Origin: Solimicrobium sp043758755
GTDB taxonomy: Bacteria; Pseudomonadota; Gammaproteobacteria; Burkholderiales; Burkholderiaceae_D
Assembly: GCA_043758755.1 (NCBI GenBank)
Contig: JAYVMW010000004.1
Location: 62,001-126,000, forward strand
DNA length: 64,000 nt
Direction: 5' to 3'
In this document: piece after piece, positions 18,001 through 24,625 of the stretch
How positions within the stretch are numbered: position 1 is the stretch's first letter
How the letters are laid out: each line of letters begins with the position of its first letter
Program-made: the position numbers and the translations under genes
The notes under the pieces: generated by a model
Databases searched by the model: none
What the model saw: only the letters and a program-made list of their open reading frames with translations
Told to the model about the DNA's origin: nothing

Positions 18001-18426
18001 GCCGATCCGCAACGGCTGACCCTGGAAATTACCGAAGGCATCGTGATCGACAATCTGGAAGATGTCATCATCAAAATGAAGGAACTCGGAGCGCTCGGTA
18101 TCCATTTTTCCATGGACGATTTCGGCACCGGCTATTCATCGCTGTCGTATCTGAAACGGTTGCCGATTAACGAACTGAAAATCGATAAAAGCTTTATCCA
18201 GGAAGTGACTTCCGATCCCAATGATGCCGCCATGGTGGAAGGGATACTGGCCGTGACCAGACATCTGAACCTCAGAGTGGTGGCTGAAGGCGTGGAAACG
18301 CTGGAACAGGCTGCCTTTCTGAATCAGCGCGCCCAGATTCTGCATCAGGGTTATCTGTACAGCGTGCCGGAACCGATGGAGTCGTGGCTGGCTAGCAATG
18401 CTGTTCCACTGACTGCCAATTCATAA
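15067..18426 (+). CDS. MASE1-PAS-GGDEF-EAL cyclic-di-GMP signalling protein
   Basis: An 1119-residue membrane protein. The ATG at 15067 follows a GGA-containing ribosome site; a longer frame from 15001 lacks support. Residues about 20-300 form a multi-helix MASE1-like sensor (SAGAFLPVCMPSCGLALGA). Three PAS domains follow (about 305-425, 430-550, 555-680), the last with QSPESIVITD and SGYSREELIG. The cyclase domain carries S766-G-D-E-F instead of GGDEF, so it may be inactive or regulatory. The EAL domain is intact: E899-A-L in GAEALIRWQHP and DDFGTGYSSLSYLKRL near 1016. Net activity is probably c-di-GMP hydrolysis controlled by a small ligand or redox state. It is monocistronic and adjoins the pigment cluster without evident coupling. 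Confidence 0.88.
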   Translation: MTTNSNLHKSSLFNNATRQIAVAFVCAVLYLQGFGFSAGAFLPVCMPSCGLALGAILLNQKKYLAGMAVGVAFAQIVYAPTSFALALILITGCLLQSFLGVWLLSKYKKFELKLEVPQSFLALCLVCLVMPAVSAPLLLGGHWLQLIELDVPVLSRVNQYWMGESVTSILMTSLMLVWRSEPDNWKNSGRVLEALAHFAVYFLCGQIIFYDWFHGLLGVINRGYWLFPLIVVVAVRIGRHGVIALTITTVLQALAGASAGKGFFSNDIQQSHLINLWNYSLALAMVGMTFSIILKNRLNIELSLRKGKEQLREAQKLAAIADWSWDVQNDVHFWSPGVFECYGRDPALGPAVYPDVKQYFTAESWARLAAAVDECLHAGRGYECDAEVVRPDGSHRWITARGEVVRDGQNHVVNMFGTVQDITASKQAQLKLIASESNFRTLFENTPTAMLIINSINGQILQVNDVAVRLWGYEPEEFLKLTIIDITYTGDALASRDRIASLAKGEFESYSCFEKRYVRKNGSVFWAEVCVAVVMDEFGKPLYNIGSIIDITERKQIEQQLSQLSMTVEQSPESIVITDIHANIEYVNESYLRKSGYSREELIGQNSRMLQSGSTPQSTYAAMWQALSRGETWEGEFINRSKDGYEYTEHAIINPIRQADGSITHYVAVKEDITEKLRSKLQLHRLAYYDEVTELPNFLMMQEHIDQALTQTRKIESYGALIILNIDRFQTVHDANGQVVSNLLLKSFGERLVQTLYASDVVARISGDEFCILLPDLDNSLQQAALLAMQISRKVHHCMVKSFHVGGRAVVLTACHGIAVFTGVDDDNPQEIVRRASTAMHHAKSRGYEQSVFFENALDQVVHKRFALEGELRQAISANELGIYLQSQVDSRGIVQGAEALIRWQHPRQGLISPAHFIGIAEESNLIIDIDNWVLNRVCQRLASLTDLPIRISVNISVRHFNQIDFAAQVRQILAQTGADPQRLTLEITEGIVIDNLEDVIIKMKELGALGIHFSMDDFGTGYSSLSYLKRLPINELKIDKSFIQEVTSDPNDAAMVEGILAVTRHLNLRVVAEGVETLEQAAFLNQRAQILHQGYLYSVPEPMESWLASNAVPLTANS

Positions 18427-18444
18427 AAATAGTTTAGACAAGCT

Positions 18445-18474
18445 TTGATTGCGTGTCGGCAGCTGGAGTACAAT
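18445..18474 (+). promoter_or_regulatory. Sigma70-like promoter of the MipA-like gene
   Basis: TTGATT (18445-18450), an 18-base spacer and TACAAT (18469-18474) lie upstream of the TTG start at 18539. The predicted leader is about 58 nt. Confidence 0.5.
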
Positions 18475-18538
18475 CCTGAGCTGGTCTGCGATGCGCGCGG
18501 ACGCAAAAAGCAGCAGCGGGAAAATATAAATTATTAAA

Positions 18539-19297
18539 TTGAACAATTACACTTTCGCCCTGTTTTTTCAGGGTCTGCTTGCCTTTGGGATAGCGTCGGC
18601 ACAGGAACTCGTACCGGAAACTTCTCCCGTGCTGGTCGGTGATCTGGGTTTCGGCAGCATTCATTCACCGTCACCGGCGCGCTCGAGCACTTCTGAAAAT
18701 CGCCTGATCCCCTACATCAATGCCGAATACGGTCGTTTTTTCGGACGCATCGATACCTTCGGCATCGATGTCGTTCCGGTTGCATATGGCAACCTTGAAC
18801 TGGTCACGCGTTCAATCGACGACGGGTATACGCCGGCAACCACTTATGGAAATTTGGAGCGTCGCCGACCCTCAGTGCCTGTCGGTCTGGGAACACTGCA
18901 AACCCTGCCGGCTGGTGCGGTGCTGTTCAACGTGTATCACGATGTGAATCAATCGAAGGGTAACCTGGCGGATCTGCTGTTTGCCGAAGAACTGGATACC
19001 GACTATTTTTCGTTCTATCCGCAGATCGGCGCCGAATACCGCTCCGGCAATTATGTTGACTACTATTTCGGGCTGTCACCGGAAGAGGCTGCGCAGGTTA
19101 AATTGCACAGTTATCGGCCGGGCAGTGCCACCAATCTGTTTGTCGACCTGTTTGCTGAAATAAAAATCACCGGCCACTGGTATGTCAACGCCAATTTCCG
19201 CAAAACCTGGTTTGATCAATCAATTACGGCCAGTCCGCTGGTCAATCGTCATTTCACCTCGGCCGGGTTCATTGCGCTGAGTTATCGCTTCGAATAG
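18539..19297 (+). CDS. MipA/OmpV-family outer membrane protein, TTG start
   Basis: A 252-residue outer membrane beta-barrel. A stop at 18527 and the lack of any nearby ATG leave TTG at 18539 as the only sensible start; it gives a signal peptide NNYTFALFFQGLLAFGIASAQ. The body is rich in aromatic beta-strands (IPYINAEYGRFFGR, YYFGLSPEEAAQ, WYVNANFRKTWF) and ends ALSYRFE, with the terminal aromatic expected of barrels. The family includes MltA-interacting protein MipA and OmpV. Its role here is unknown; other members are linked to peptidoglycan synthesis complexes or to drug and osmotic responses. It converges with the ketosynthase gene, with 9 bases between stops. Confidence 0.78.
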   Translation: MNNYTFALFFQGLLAFGIASAQELVPETSPVLVGDLGFGSIHSPSPARSSTSENRLIPYINAEYGRFFGRIDTFGIDVVPVAYGNLELVTRSIDDGYTPATTYGNLERRRPSVPVGLGTLQTLPAGAVLFNVYHDVNQSKGNLADLLFAEELDTDYFSFYPQIGAEYRSGNYVDYYFGLSPEEAAQVKLHSYRPGSATNLFVDLFAEIKITGHWYVNANFRKTWFDQSITASPLVNRHFTSAGFIALSYRFE

Positions 19298-19306
19298 ACT
19301 GATTTC

Positions 19307-20542
19307 TCAGCCATTGAATTCTTTGACAATCAATGCCGCGTTGCTGCCACCAAAGGCGAACGAATTGGACATGGCTGCTGTGATATGCTGATTGCTGCGC
19401 CCCTGCAGCGCGACATAATCGAGATCACACATCGGGTCAGGCTCAGCCAGAAATGCGGTAGGCGGAATCGAGCTGGAACGCAGAGCCTGTACCGTGAGTA
19501 CAAATTCGAGCGCTGCCGCAGCGCCCAGTGCATGGCCGTGCACTGCTTTGGTCGAACTGATCATCAGGTTGTTGGCATGGTAGCCAAACACCCGTTTGAT
19601 CGAATCCGTTTCAGTCAGGTCACCGGCCGGTGTTCCTGCTCCGTGGGCATTGATGTAACCAATATCTGACCTGGCCAGACCTGATGAAGACAGCGCCATT
19701 TCCATGGCCCGTGCCTGTCCTGCCGGATTGGGGTTGGTCATGTGAGTGGCATCATTGCTCGATCCGTAACCGGCCAGCTCGGCCAGTATCGTTGCACCGC
19801 GTTGCTGCGCAGACGACAGCGATTCAAGCATCACGGCAGCACCGGCTTCGCCCAGCACAAGACCACTGCGATTGGCCGCGAACGGCTGACACGACTGCTC
19901 CGGATGGGCCGGATCGGCCTTGGCCAGTACCCTCATGGACTCCCAGGCTGTAACAATACCAAAAGTCAGCAGCGCTTCTGAACCGCCGGCCAGAATGCGC
20001 CTAGCGTAACCATGACGGATGTGGCGGTACGCTTCACCGATGGCCTGAGCTGACGACACACAGGCACTGCTGTAGGTATTGACCGTGCCGCCAAAGCCGC
20101 ATTTCATGGCAATCTGGGCTGCTGGCGAGTTGTTCATGCACGCAATAATGGACAGCGGTCGAACCTGGCTTTTACCCTCAATGAATAAATCGGCATAAGC
20201 ATTTTCCAGCGTCTGTGCACCACCGACGCCGGTACCCCAAAACACGCCACTGCTGTCAAGAAAGGCCGATTCCTGGGTGATGCCGGACTGCCGTACCGCC
20301 TCATTGGCGGCAATCCAGCCGAGCATGGCAAAGCGATCGAACAAAGACAGTTCGGCGCGCTTGAGCAGTTCCGGCAACTGGAAATTGATCTGGGCCGCCA
20401 CACAGTTTTCAATTTTTCTGTTGAATGACAATTTGAGGTAGTCAATGCCGGATTTGCCGGAGTAAGCCTGTTCAAAGTTTTTGTCTGCACCTATGCCCAG
20501 CGCAGAAATTGCACCCAGTCCGGTAATGACAACGCGTTCCAT
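19307..20542 (-). CDS. Beta-ketoacyl-ACP synthase of a small KS-ACP-hydrolase unit
   Basis: A 411-residue FabF-like ketosynthase with an intact triad: C161 (SSACVSSAQAIG), H300 (NAHGAGT, where the usual T is A) and H337 (VHGHALGAA). It is separate from the pigment ketosynthases, lies on the other strand and overlaps the preceding ACP gene by one base (TAATG). Gene order in transcription is alpha/beta hydrolase, ACP, KS. With no ketoreductase or dehydratase beside it, it may run a single condensation or borrow general fatty acid enzymes or those of the nearby aryl-polyene cluster. The product is unknown. Confidence 0.85.
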   Translation of the reverse strand: MERVVITGLGAISALGIGADKNFEQAYSGKSGIDYLKLSFNRKIENCVAAQINFQLPELLKRAELSLFDRFAMLGWIAANEAVRQSGITQESAFLDSSGVFWGTGVGGAQTLENAYADLFIEGKSQVRPLSIIACMNNSPAAQIAMKCGFGGTVNTYSSACVSSAQAIGEAYRHIRHGYARRILAGGSEALLTFGIVTAWESMRVLAKADPAHPEQSCQPFAANRSGLVLGEAGAAVMLESLSSAQQRGATILAELAGYGSSNDATHMTNPNPAGQARAMEMALSSSGLARSDIGYINAHGAGTPAGDLTETDSIKRVFGYHANNLMISSTKAVHGHALGAAAALEFVLTVQALRSSSIPPTAFLAEPDPMCDLDYVALQGRSNQHITAAMSNSFAFGGSNAALIVKEFNG

Positions 20543-20790
20543 TATGCGTGCTGCTCCGCGGCCAGTTTGATATATTTATCAATATGGTTGACGATATCCT
20601 GTACCGTCACCAGATTGGGGCGTTCATCACCCAGGCTGATTTTAAATTCTTCTTCCAGATCAAAAATCAGTTCCATAATCGTCAGCGAATCGGCTCCGAG
20701 GGATTCCAGTTTTGTTTCAGGTTGAATTACGTCGATATCGACTTCGAGCCGTTCGGCCAGTAATTTTGCTGTAGTGTCAAAAGTAGTCAT
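20542..20790 (-). CDS. Acyl carrier protein
   Basis: An 82-residue acidic helical acyl carrier protein. The phosphopantetheine attachment is S35 in LGADSLTIMEL, and the DLEEEF acidic helix is typical. It lies between the hydrolase and the ketosynthase and overlaps the latter by one base, so the two are probably translated together. It differs from housekeeping AcpP in its D-S-L-T-I motif (AcpP has DSLDTVE), so it is a specialised carrier. The Shine-Dalgarno region is poor and is crowded by an AAAATT tandem repeat. Confidence 0.88.
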   Translation of the reverse strand: MTTFDTTAKLLAERLEVDIDVIQPETKLESLGADSLTIMELIFDLEEEFKISLGDERPNLVTVQDIVNHIDKYIKLAAEQHA

Positions 20791-20803
20791 GGTTTGTGTA
20801 TTA

Positions 20804-20827
20804 AAAATTAAAATTAAAATTAAAATT
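20804..20827. repeat. AAAATT hexamer tandem repeat, four copies
   Basis: Four perfect copies of AAAATT lie between the hydrolase stop and the ACP start, 13 bases from the ACP ATG. It could affect spacing or translation of the ACP and might vary in copy number. Four units is a short tract. Confidence 0.7.
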
Positions 20828-20832
20828 CAGGT

Positions 20833-21663
20833 TCAGGCCGACTTGAGTGACGCGTCGGCCGAGTATGCAAAATGCTGAAAAAACGCAATGGTTTCAGCAG
20901 CGACTTTTTCCTTTTCGTTATCCAGAGTAATGATGTGATAACTGTCAGTGAGAATGACTTTTCTTTTGTACGCAGACCCGATACCCGTTTCAACCAGGGC
21001 CGCACTTCTGGTGCTGGCAACATCGTCTTCTTCGGCATGCATGATCAGGGCTGGCGCTGTTACACGATTCAGGTTCTTTTTGACATCCCTGATCAATCGG
21101 TGCGCCTGGAATATGCCTTCCGCCGACAAATGGGACGCACCGGCTGCCGAGGAACTTTTCACGGTCATTTCCCGTTCTATCCAGGTGCGCAGATTTTTGT
21201 TTTTCAGGCCAAACGGATAGCGCTCCTTATAAGTGTATAAATAACGCAGCGGCGTGTAGTAGGCCAGCGGCAGCAAGAAACTGTATTTGGGCAGGCTCCA
21301 ACCGTCGTAATACAGCGTGGTGGCCAGCAGTGACAGGGCGGCGATGTCATCACCACGGTCCATGGCAAGACGAAGCGCCAGTACCGCACCGATGCACAGT
21401 CCCACTACCGAAACCGATTCATGGGTTTTTTTGAGTGCGTCAAATTGCTGCTTGACCTCTTCATACCATTGTTCGCTGGTGGTGGTTCTGAACGAACTGC
21501 TCTGGCCACTGGAATAGCCATAACCAGGTATGAGCGGGATAACAACGGTGTAGCCGGCTTTCTGCAATTTTTTGCCGACAAACTGCATTTCCAGCGGGTT
21601 GCCAAGCAAGCCATGGAGTGCCAGAACTGCATGCGATCCACCGGGGAGTTCCAAGGATTTCAT
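20833..21663 (-). CDS. Alpha/beta hydrolase with cysteine nucleophile elbow
   Basis: A 276-residue alpha/beta hydrolase similar to carboxylesterase/monoacylglycerol-lipase proteins. The oxyanion segment is LHGLLGNP (residues 16-23). The nucleophile elbow reads G88-L-C90-I-G92: the DNA codon is TGC, so a cysteine stands where GxSxG esterases have serine. Probable partners are D213 or D214 (HAEEDDVAS) and H243 (DSYHIITLD). GxCxG is normal in PHA synthases and dienelactone hydrolase. Being first in an operon with ACP and KS, it could act as an acyltransferase or thioesterase on the ACP-bound product. There is no signal peptide, so it acts in the cytoplasm. Confidence 0.8.
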   Translation of the reverse strand: MKSLELPGGSHAVLALHGLLGNPLEMQFVGKKLQKAGYTVVIPLIPGYGYSSGQSSSFRTTTSEQWYEEVKQQFDALKKTHESVSVVGLCIGAVLALRLAMDRGDDIAALSLLATTLYYDGWSLPKYSFLLPLAYYTPLRYLYTYKERYPFGLKNKNLRTWIEREMTVKSSSAAGASHLSAEGIFQAHRLIRDVKKNLNRVTAPALIMHAEEDDVASTRSAALVETGIGSAYKRKVILTDSYHIITLDNEKEKVAAETIAFFQHFAYSADASLKSA

Positions 21664-21684
21664 AGGTTAATTCCTGTACTTATT

Positions 21685-22245
21685 TCAATAGTTGGGATAA
21701 TTCGGAATCCGCACCGTATCGGCGTCATAGTTGCCTTTCTCAGCTTCGGTGTGACAGGCGTCGCAGCGACTCAAGGACTTCACCTGCATGTTGCCTTTGA
21801 TTATTGTATCCGGAATGCCATGATGTTTGCGACTGATATAGCGCACCTCGGTAATGCGTAACGGAGTGTCAGCATCCCTGGTGGAGGCGGTAATCGATCT
21901 GGCCCGCTTGAACCAGGACTTCTCGGCCGAATTGGCAATTGCATAATCAGACACTTCCTGCAGGGTTTCTTTGTCGAGATCAGCGACTTCGCCGAAATGA
22001 TTGTGCAGGCCGGCCGGAGTGAGCAATTTTTCCCATGACTTGGCCGGCAACAGGCCCGGCTGGTAGGCCATATGACAGGAAGAGCATTCGGTTTTGTAGG
22101 TTTTGTTATCTACCGGCCTGACACCATCCATGTGATTCAGACTGATCAGCCATTCAGGCAACGTGTCACCTGCCATTACATGACCGCTGACTGAACTCAG
22201 CGTGACCAGCATCAACGCGGTTGAAATCCATTTTAGAAACGTCAT
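21685..22245 (-). CDS. Secreted dihaem cytochrome c
   Basis: A 186-residue periplasmic cytochrome with a signal peptide ending near VMAGD. Two haem motifs are visible: C54-S-S-C-H58 and C161-D-A-C-H165. The arrangement resembles the dihaem cytochrome (DHC) family. It starts by ATGA overlap with the DUF1924 cytochrome and ends a four-gene run that begins with a membrane cytochrome b, so it probably accepts electrons from the quinol pool through that cytochrome. The terminal acceptor is not evident. Confidence 0.82.
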   Translation of the reverse strand: MTFLKWISTALMLVTLSSVSGHVMAGDTLPEWLISLNHMDGVRPVDNKTYKTECSSCHMAYQPGLLPAKSWEKLLTPAGLHNHFGEVADLDKETLQEVSDYAIANSAEKSWFKRARSITASTRDADTPLRITEVRYISRKHHGIPDTIIKGNMQVKSLSRCDACHTEAEKGNYDADTVRIPNYPNY

Positions 22246-22670
22246 TTATTTTCCTGGTTAGCACTCATTAAATATTTCAAGATGTCGCCTTTTTCCTGCG
22301 CGGTGCATTCACGCGCCCAGGCCCACTCGCAGTTTCGTTTAAACCATTTGTCCATTTTCTTGATGTCAGTGAAGCGTTCCGGATTGACTGTGGATGACAT
22401 CGGTTCAATGATTTTTTGTGTCGTGGCATGCTGCCCTGATTTTTTCGGGTCGGTACCGTGGCAGGTAATGCAGGCGCGTTTTTCCCCGTCCTTGTTCACT
22501 GTCACGGTGTTCCAGTTTTTTTTGCCCTGCTCGGCAGAAAAATTGCCGGCGCCTTCTGTTTTGAATTGTGCAAATTCGGCGTCGCTGGCCGGACTGGCAT
22601 TGGCTGGCAATGCAGACAGGCAGCACAGGTTCAGCAGCAGCGCAGTTCTGATTACTGTCTTGTTCACCAT
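22242..22670 (-). CDS. DUF1924-type monohaem cytochrome c
   Basis: A 142-residue secreted protein with a signal peptide (TALLLNLCCLSALPANA) and one haem site, C67-I-T-C-H71. The C-terminal part includes FKRNCEWAWARECTAQEKGDIL, with two further cysteines and tryptophans typical of DUF1924. It overlaps the dihaem cytochrome by ATGA and overlaps the end of the upstream membrane protein gene by 7 bases, so they form one operon. Confidence 0.82.
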   Translation of the reverse strand: MVNKTVIRTALLLNLCCLSALPANASPASDAEFAQFKTEGAGNFSAEQGKKNWNTVTVNKDGEKRACITCHGTDPKKSGQHATTQKIIEPMSSTVNPERFTDIKKMDKWFKRNCEWAWARECTAQEKGDILKYLMSANQENK

Positions 22671-23251
22671 GCCATTTTTACTCCGATTAGCATGATCACT
22701 GCACCGGCTTCAGCCTGGGCCGAATGACTTTTCGCCGGGGCCTTGTTGATGGCATCCGCCATGATCAGTGCGCCTGCGCCTGCCAGCAGCCAGTGCTGGG
22801 TGTCGGGATCAGACAGGCCATCTTCAAACAGATGCATGTCCTTCCAGTGAAACAGTAAACCGGTAGCGACCGTTGCCAGTGCCAGTGCGCCGGTTGTGCG
22901 CCCCAGCGTCTGGTGTACACCGTGGGTGGGAACCGGCTTGTTGGAACAGTTGGTCTCACAGGAATTGGGCGCGGTCAGCGCGGTTGCCATGGAAGAAACC
23001 AGCGTTGCAATACCAAGATACTTATGCGCCTTGTTGGTGGTCAGCCAGGGTTCTTTAAAATCATCGGCTGCGCTGCCCGGTGGCAGGGTGGTATTCAACG
23101 GTGTGGGTACCGCGCTATCCAATGGGTTGGCCTTGTCTTCAGTAGCGGTGTTCATCGCAACATAGGTATCGGCCAGCACAGTCTGTGAGTAAGAAATGCC
23201 GGACAGAGCGGTTAATATAAAAAATGCAGCGAGCCTGAATAAATGGTGCAT
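22664..23251 (-). CDS. Unknown membrane protein of the cytochrome operon
   Basis: A 195-residue protein with a signal peptide or N-terminal helix (FILTALSGISYSQTVLA), then about four hydrophobic segments at residues 80-98, 115-133, 150-165 and 175-192. Histidines recur at helix ends (NKAHKYLG, THGVHQTLGR, LLFHWKD, TQHWLLAG), and a C-x3-C pair lies at NSCETNCSN. That pattern suggests a haem- or quinone-binding membrane subunit, but I recognise no named family. It lies between cytochrome b and the DUF1924 cytochrome and overlaps the latter by 7 bases. Confidence 0.6.
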   Translation of the reverse strand: MHHLFRLAAFFILTALSGISYSQTVLADTYVAMNTATEDKANPLDSAVPTPLNTTLPPGSAADDFKEPWLTTNKAHKYLGIATLVSSMATALTAPNSCETNCSNKPVPTHGVHQTLGRTTGALALATVATGLLFHWKDMHLFEDGLSDPDTQHWLLAGAGALIMADAINKAPAKSHSAQAEAGAVIMLIGVKMAW

Positions 23252-23299
23252 GAACGTCCTTGTGAATTTGAACTGTCTGTAAAGTAGTTGAACCCGTTA

Positions 23300-23899
23300 T
23301 TAATCGATGTTCTTTTTGCCGGTCACCATCGCTTTGACGAGGTTTTCCCGGTGCTGGATGCTGCCTGAAACCACCCCGAGCAGATGCAGGCCAACCAGCG
23401 CTATCCCGATATTGACCAGCCAGCCATGCAGGTGACGAATCAGGTAGCTGGTCTGGTCATCGATCTGGCTGGTAAAGGCAACCAGTGGTCCATCAAAATC
23501 AATGCAGGCCAGACTCAGCAGTCCGGTCAAATAAACCAGGCTCAGCAGGCCCAGCAGGGCAAACACCATGAGTGCTCCGGCCGGATTGTGTCCCGCATAG
23601 TGACGCGGCGATCCGTTGACCAAAGTGCGCAGATACTGCAATGTCTCTTTGCGGTTAAACATGAACGAGGTAAAGCGGGCATACCTGCTGCCACCCAATC
23701 CCCACACCAGTCGTATCAGCAGAGTGCCGGTCAGGAAATAACCGATCAGGACATGCACATGGCCGATCCGATATGTTGCACACAGATAGGCCGCTACAAC
23801 CCCGAACACCAAAGTCCAGTGAAATACTCTGATCACGCCATCCCAGACCATAATTTGCTGATCGGACAGCGGCGGGTTGTCAGTTCTGTTCTGTTGCAT
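23300..23899 (-). CDS. Cytochrome b561-like membrane subunit
   Basis: A 199-residue four-helix cytochrome b of the b561 / NiFe-hydrogenase-b type. Helix histidines are visible in RVFHWTLVFG, HVHVLIGYFL, RHLHGWLVNIG and VGLHLLGVV, enough for two b haems. It begins the operon that continues with the unknown membrane protein and two c-type cytochromes. It would pass electrons from quinol to the periplasmic cytochromes. The 256-base gap upstream (23900-24155) holds no gene or clear promoter that I can see. Confidence 0.82.
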   Translation of the reverse strand: MQQNRTDNPPLSDQQIMVWDGVIRVFHWTLVFGVVAAYLCATYRIGHVHVLIGYFLTGTLLIRLVWGLGGSRYARFTSFMFNRKETLQYLRTLVNGSPRHYAGHNPAGALMVFALLGLLSLVYLTGLLSLACIDFDGPLVAFTSQIDDQTSYLIRHLHGWLVNIGIALVGLHLLGVVSGSIQHRENLVKAMVTGKKNID

Positions 23900-24155
23900 G
23901 TGTTCTGATTGGCGTGGTTTTGAAAAATGGTCAGAAAAATAATTAACCGCAAAATGTTGGGCTCAGACCATTAGTTAGCAATTCTGATGCCATGTCGGGC
24001 GGCGCGCTCAATGGAGCAAATGCCGGTCAATTTGCAGGGGAAAGCGCCAAGTATTCCGGAATTCGGCACCAGGATCGGGCCCGGCGTTTAGGGACAGTGC
24101 AAATGTTGCGAACAATGTTTGCAGTCAGGGTGCAGAAATGTGCGAGGGCAGTGAA

Positions 24156-24617
24156 TTACTGTTTCTGGCACTGGTAGCCGTTTTCGAGCTGCATGACGAC
24201 GATAATCCGATGATCAACCGCGCAATGGGATACGTAACCGATTGCGCCCGGCGTAATTGAAACAAAACGGATCACAGCTTCTTCAGATACAAAAACGTGG
24301 GGAGGCAAAACACCATGGAAATACATGTCACTCCAGTAGTCGTCCAGCTCTTCCGGACTGTGCTTCAACACCTGCGCCGAGAACGCGCGGCGCAGCGGAT
24401 GATTCACCGGCAGGTTGAGCGCCTGAATACGTTGACCATCGTCCCAGAACTGTTTTTTGGATTTGAAAATCAGGCCAAGTTCGTCATGGGTGAGCCTGGT
24501 CGGACCTGAGCCGGGTGCCATGATGACGGCAATTCCCGGTTCCGCCCCTACAGCGGGCCACACCAATATCAGCCATCCGGACAGGAGGAGCAGGCTGAGT
24601 GGCTTAAACAGACGCAT
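24156..24617 (-). CDS. Phosphate-binding-protein-like periplasmic protein
   Basis: A 153-residue secreted protein of the PstS-like (PBP-like_2) superfamily, about half the size of a true PstS. After the signal peptide (SLLLLSGWLILVWPAVGA) it reads MAPGSGPTRLTHDELGLIFKSK, then ALNLPVNHPLRRAFSAQVL and PGAIGYVSHC, the order typical of small orphan phosphate-binding-like proteins. It follows the porin gene with 8 bases between them and is divergent from the kinase/regulator pair, suggesting it supplies or senses a small oxyanion. No ABC permease is adjacent, so a sensory role is more likely than transport. Confidence 0.75.
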   Translation of the reverse strand: MRLFKPLSLLLLSGWLILVWPAVGAEPGIAVIMAPGSGPTRLTHDELGLIFKSKKQFWDDGQRIQALNLPVNHPLRRAFSAQVLKHSPEELDDYWSDMYFHGVLPPHVFVSEEAVIRFVSITPGAIGYVSHCAVDHRIIVVMQLENGYQCQKQ

Positions 24618-24625
24618 GGTGCAGT

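Noticed and set aside
22252..22272. TTAGCACTC half of a CIRCE element near the end of the DUF1924 gene
   Set aside because: The matching GAGTGCTAA arm nine bases away is absent and the site lies inside coding sequence; hrcA in the window is coincidental.
23900..24155. Short frames in the gap between the cytochrome operon and the PstS-like gene
   Set aside because: Both strands were read; frames are short, lack ribosome sites and have no recognisable domains.
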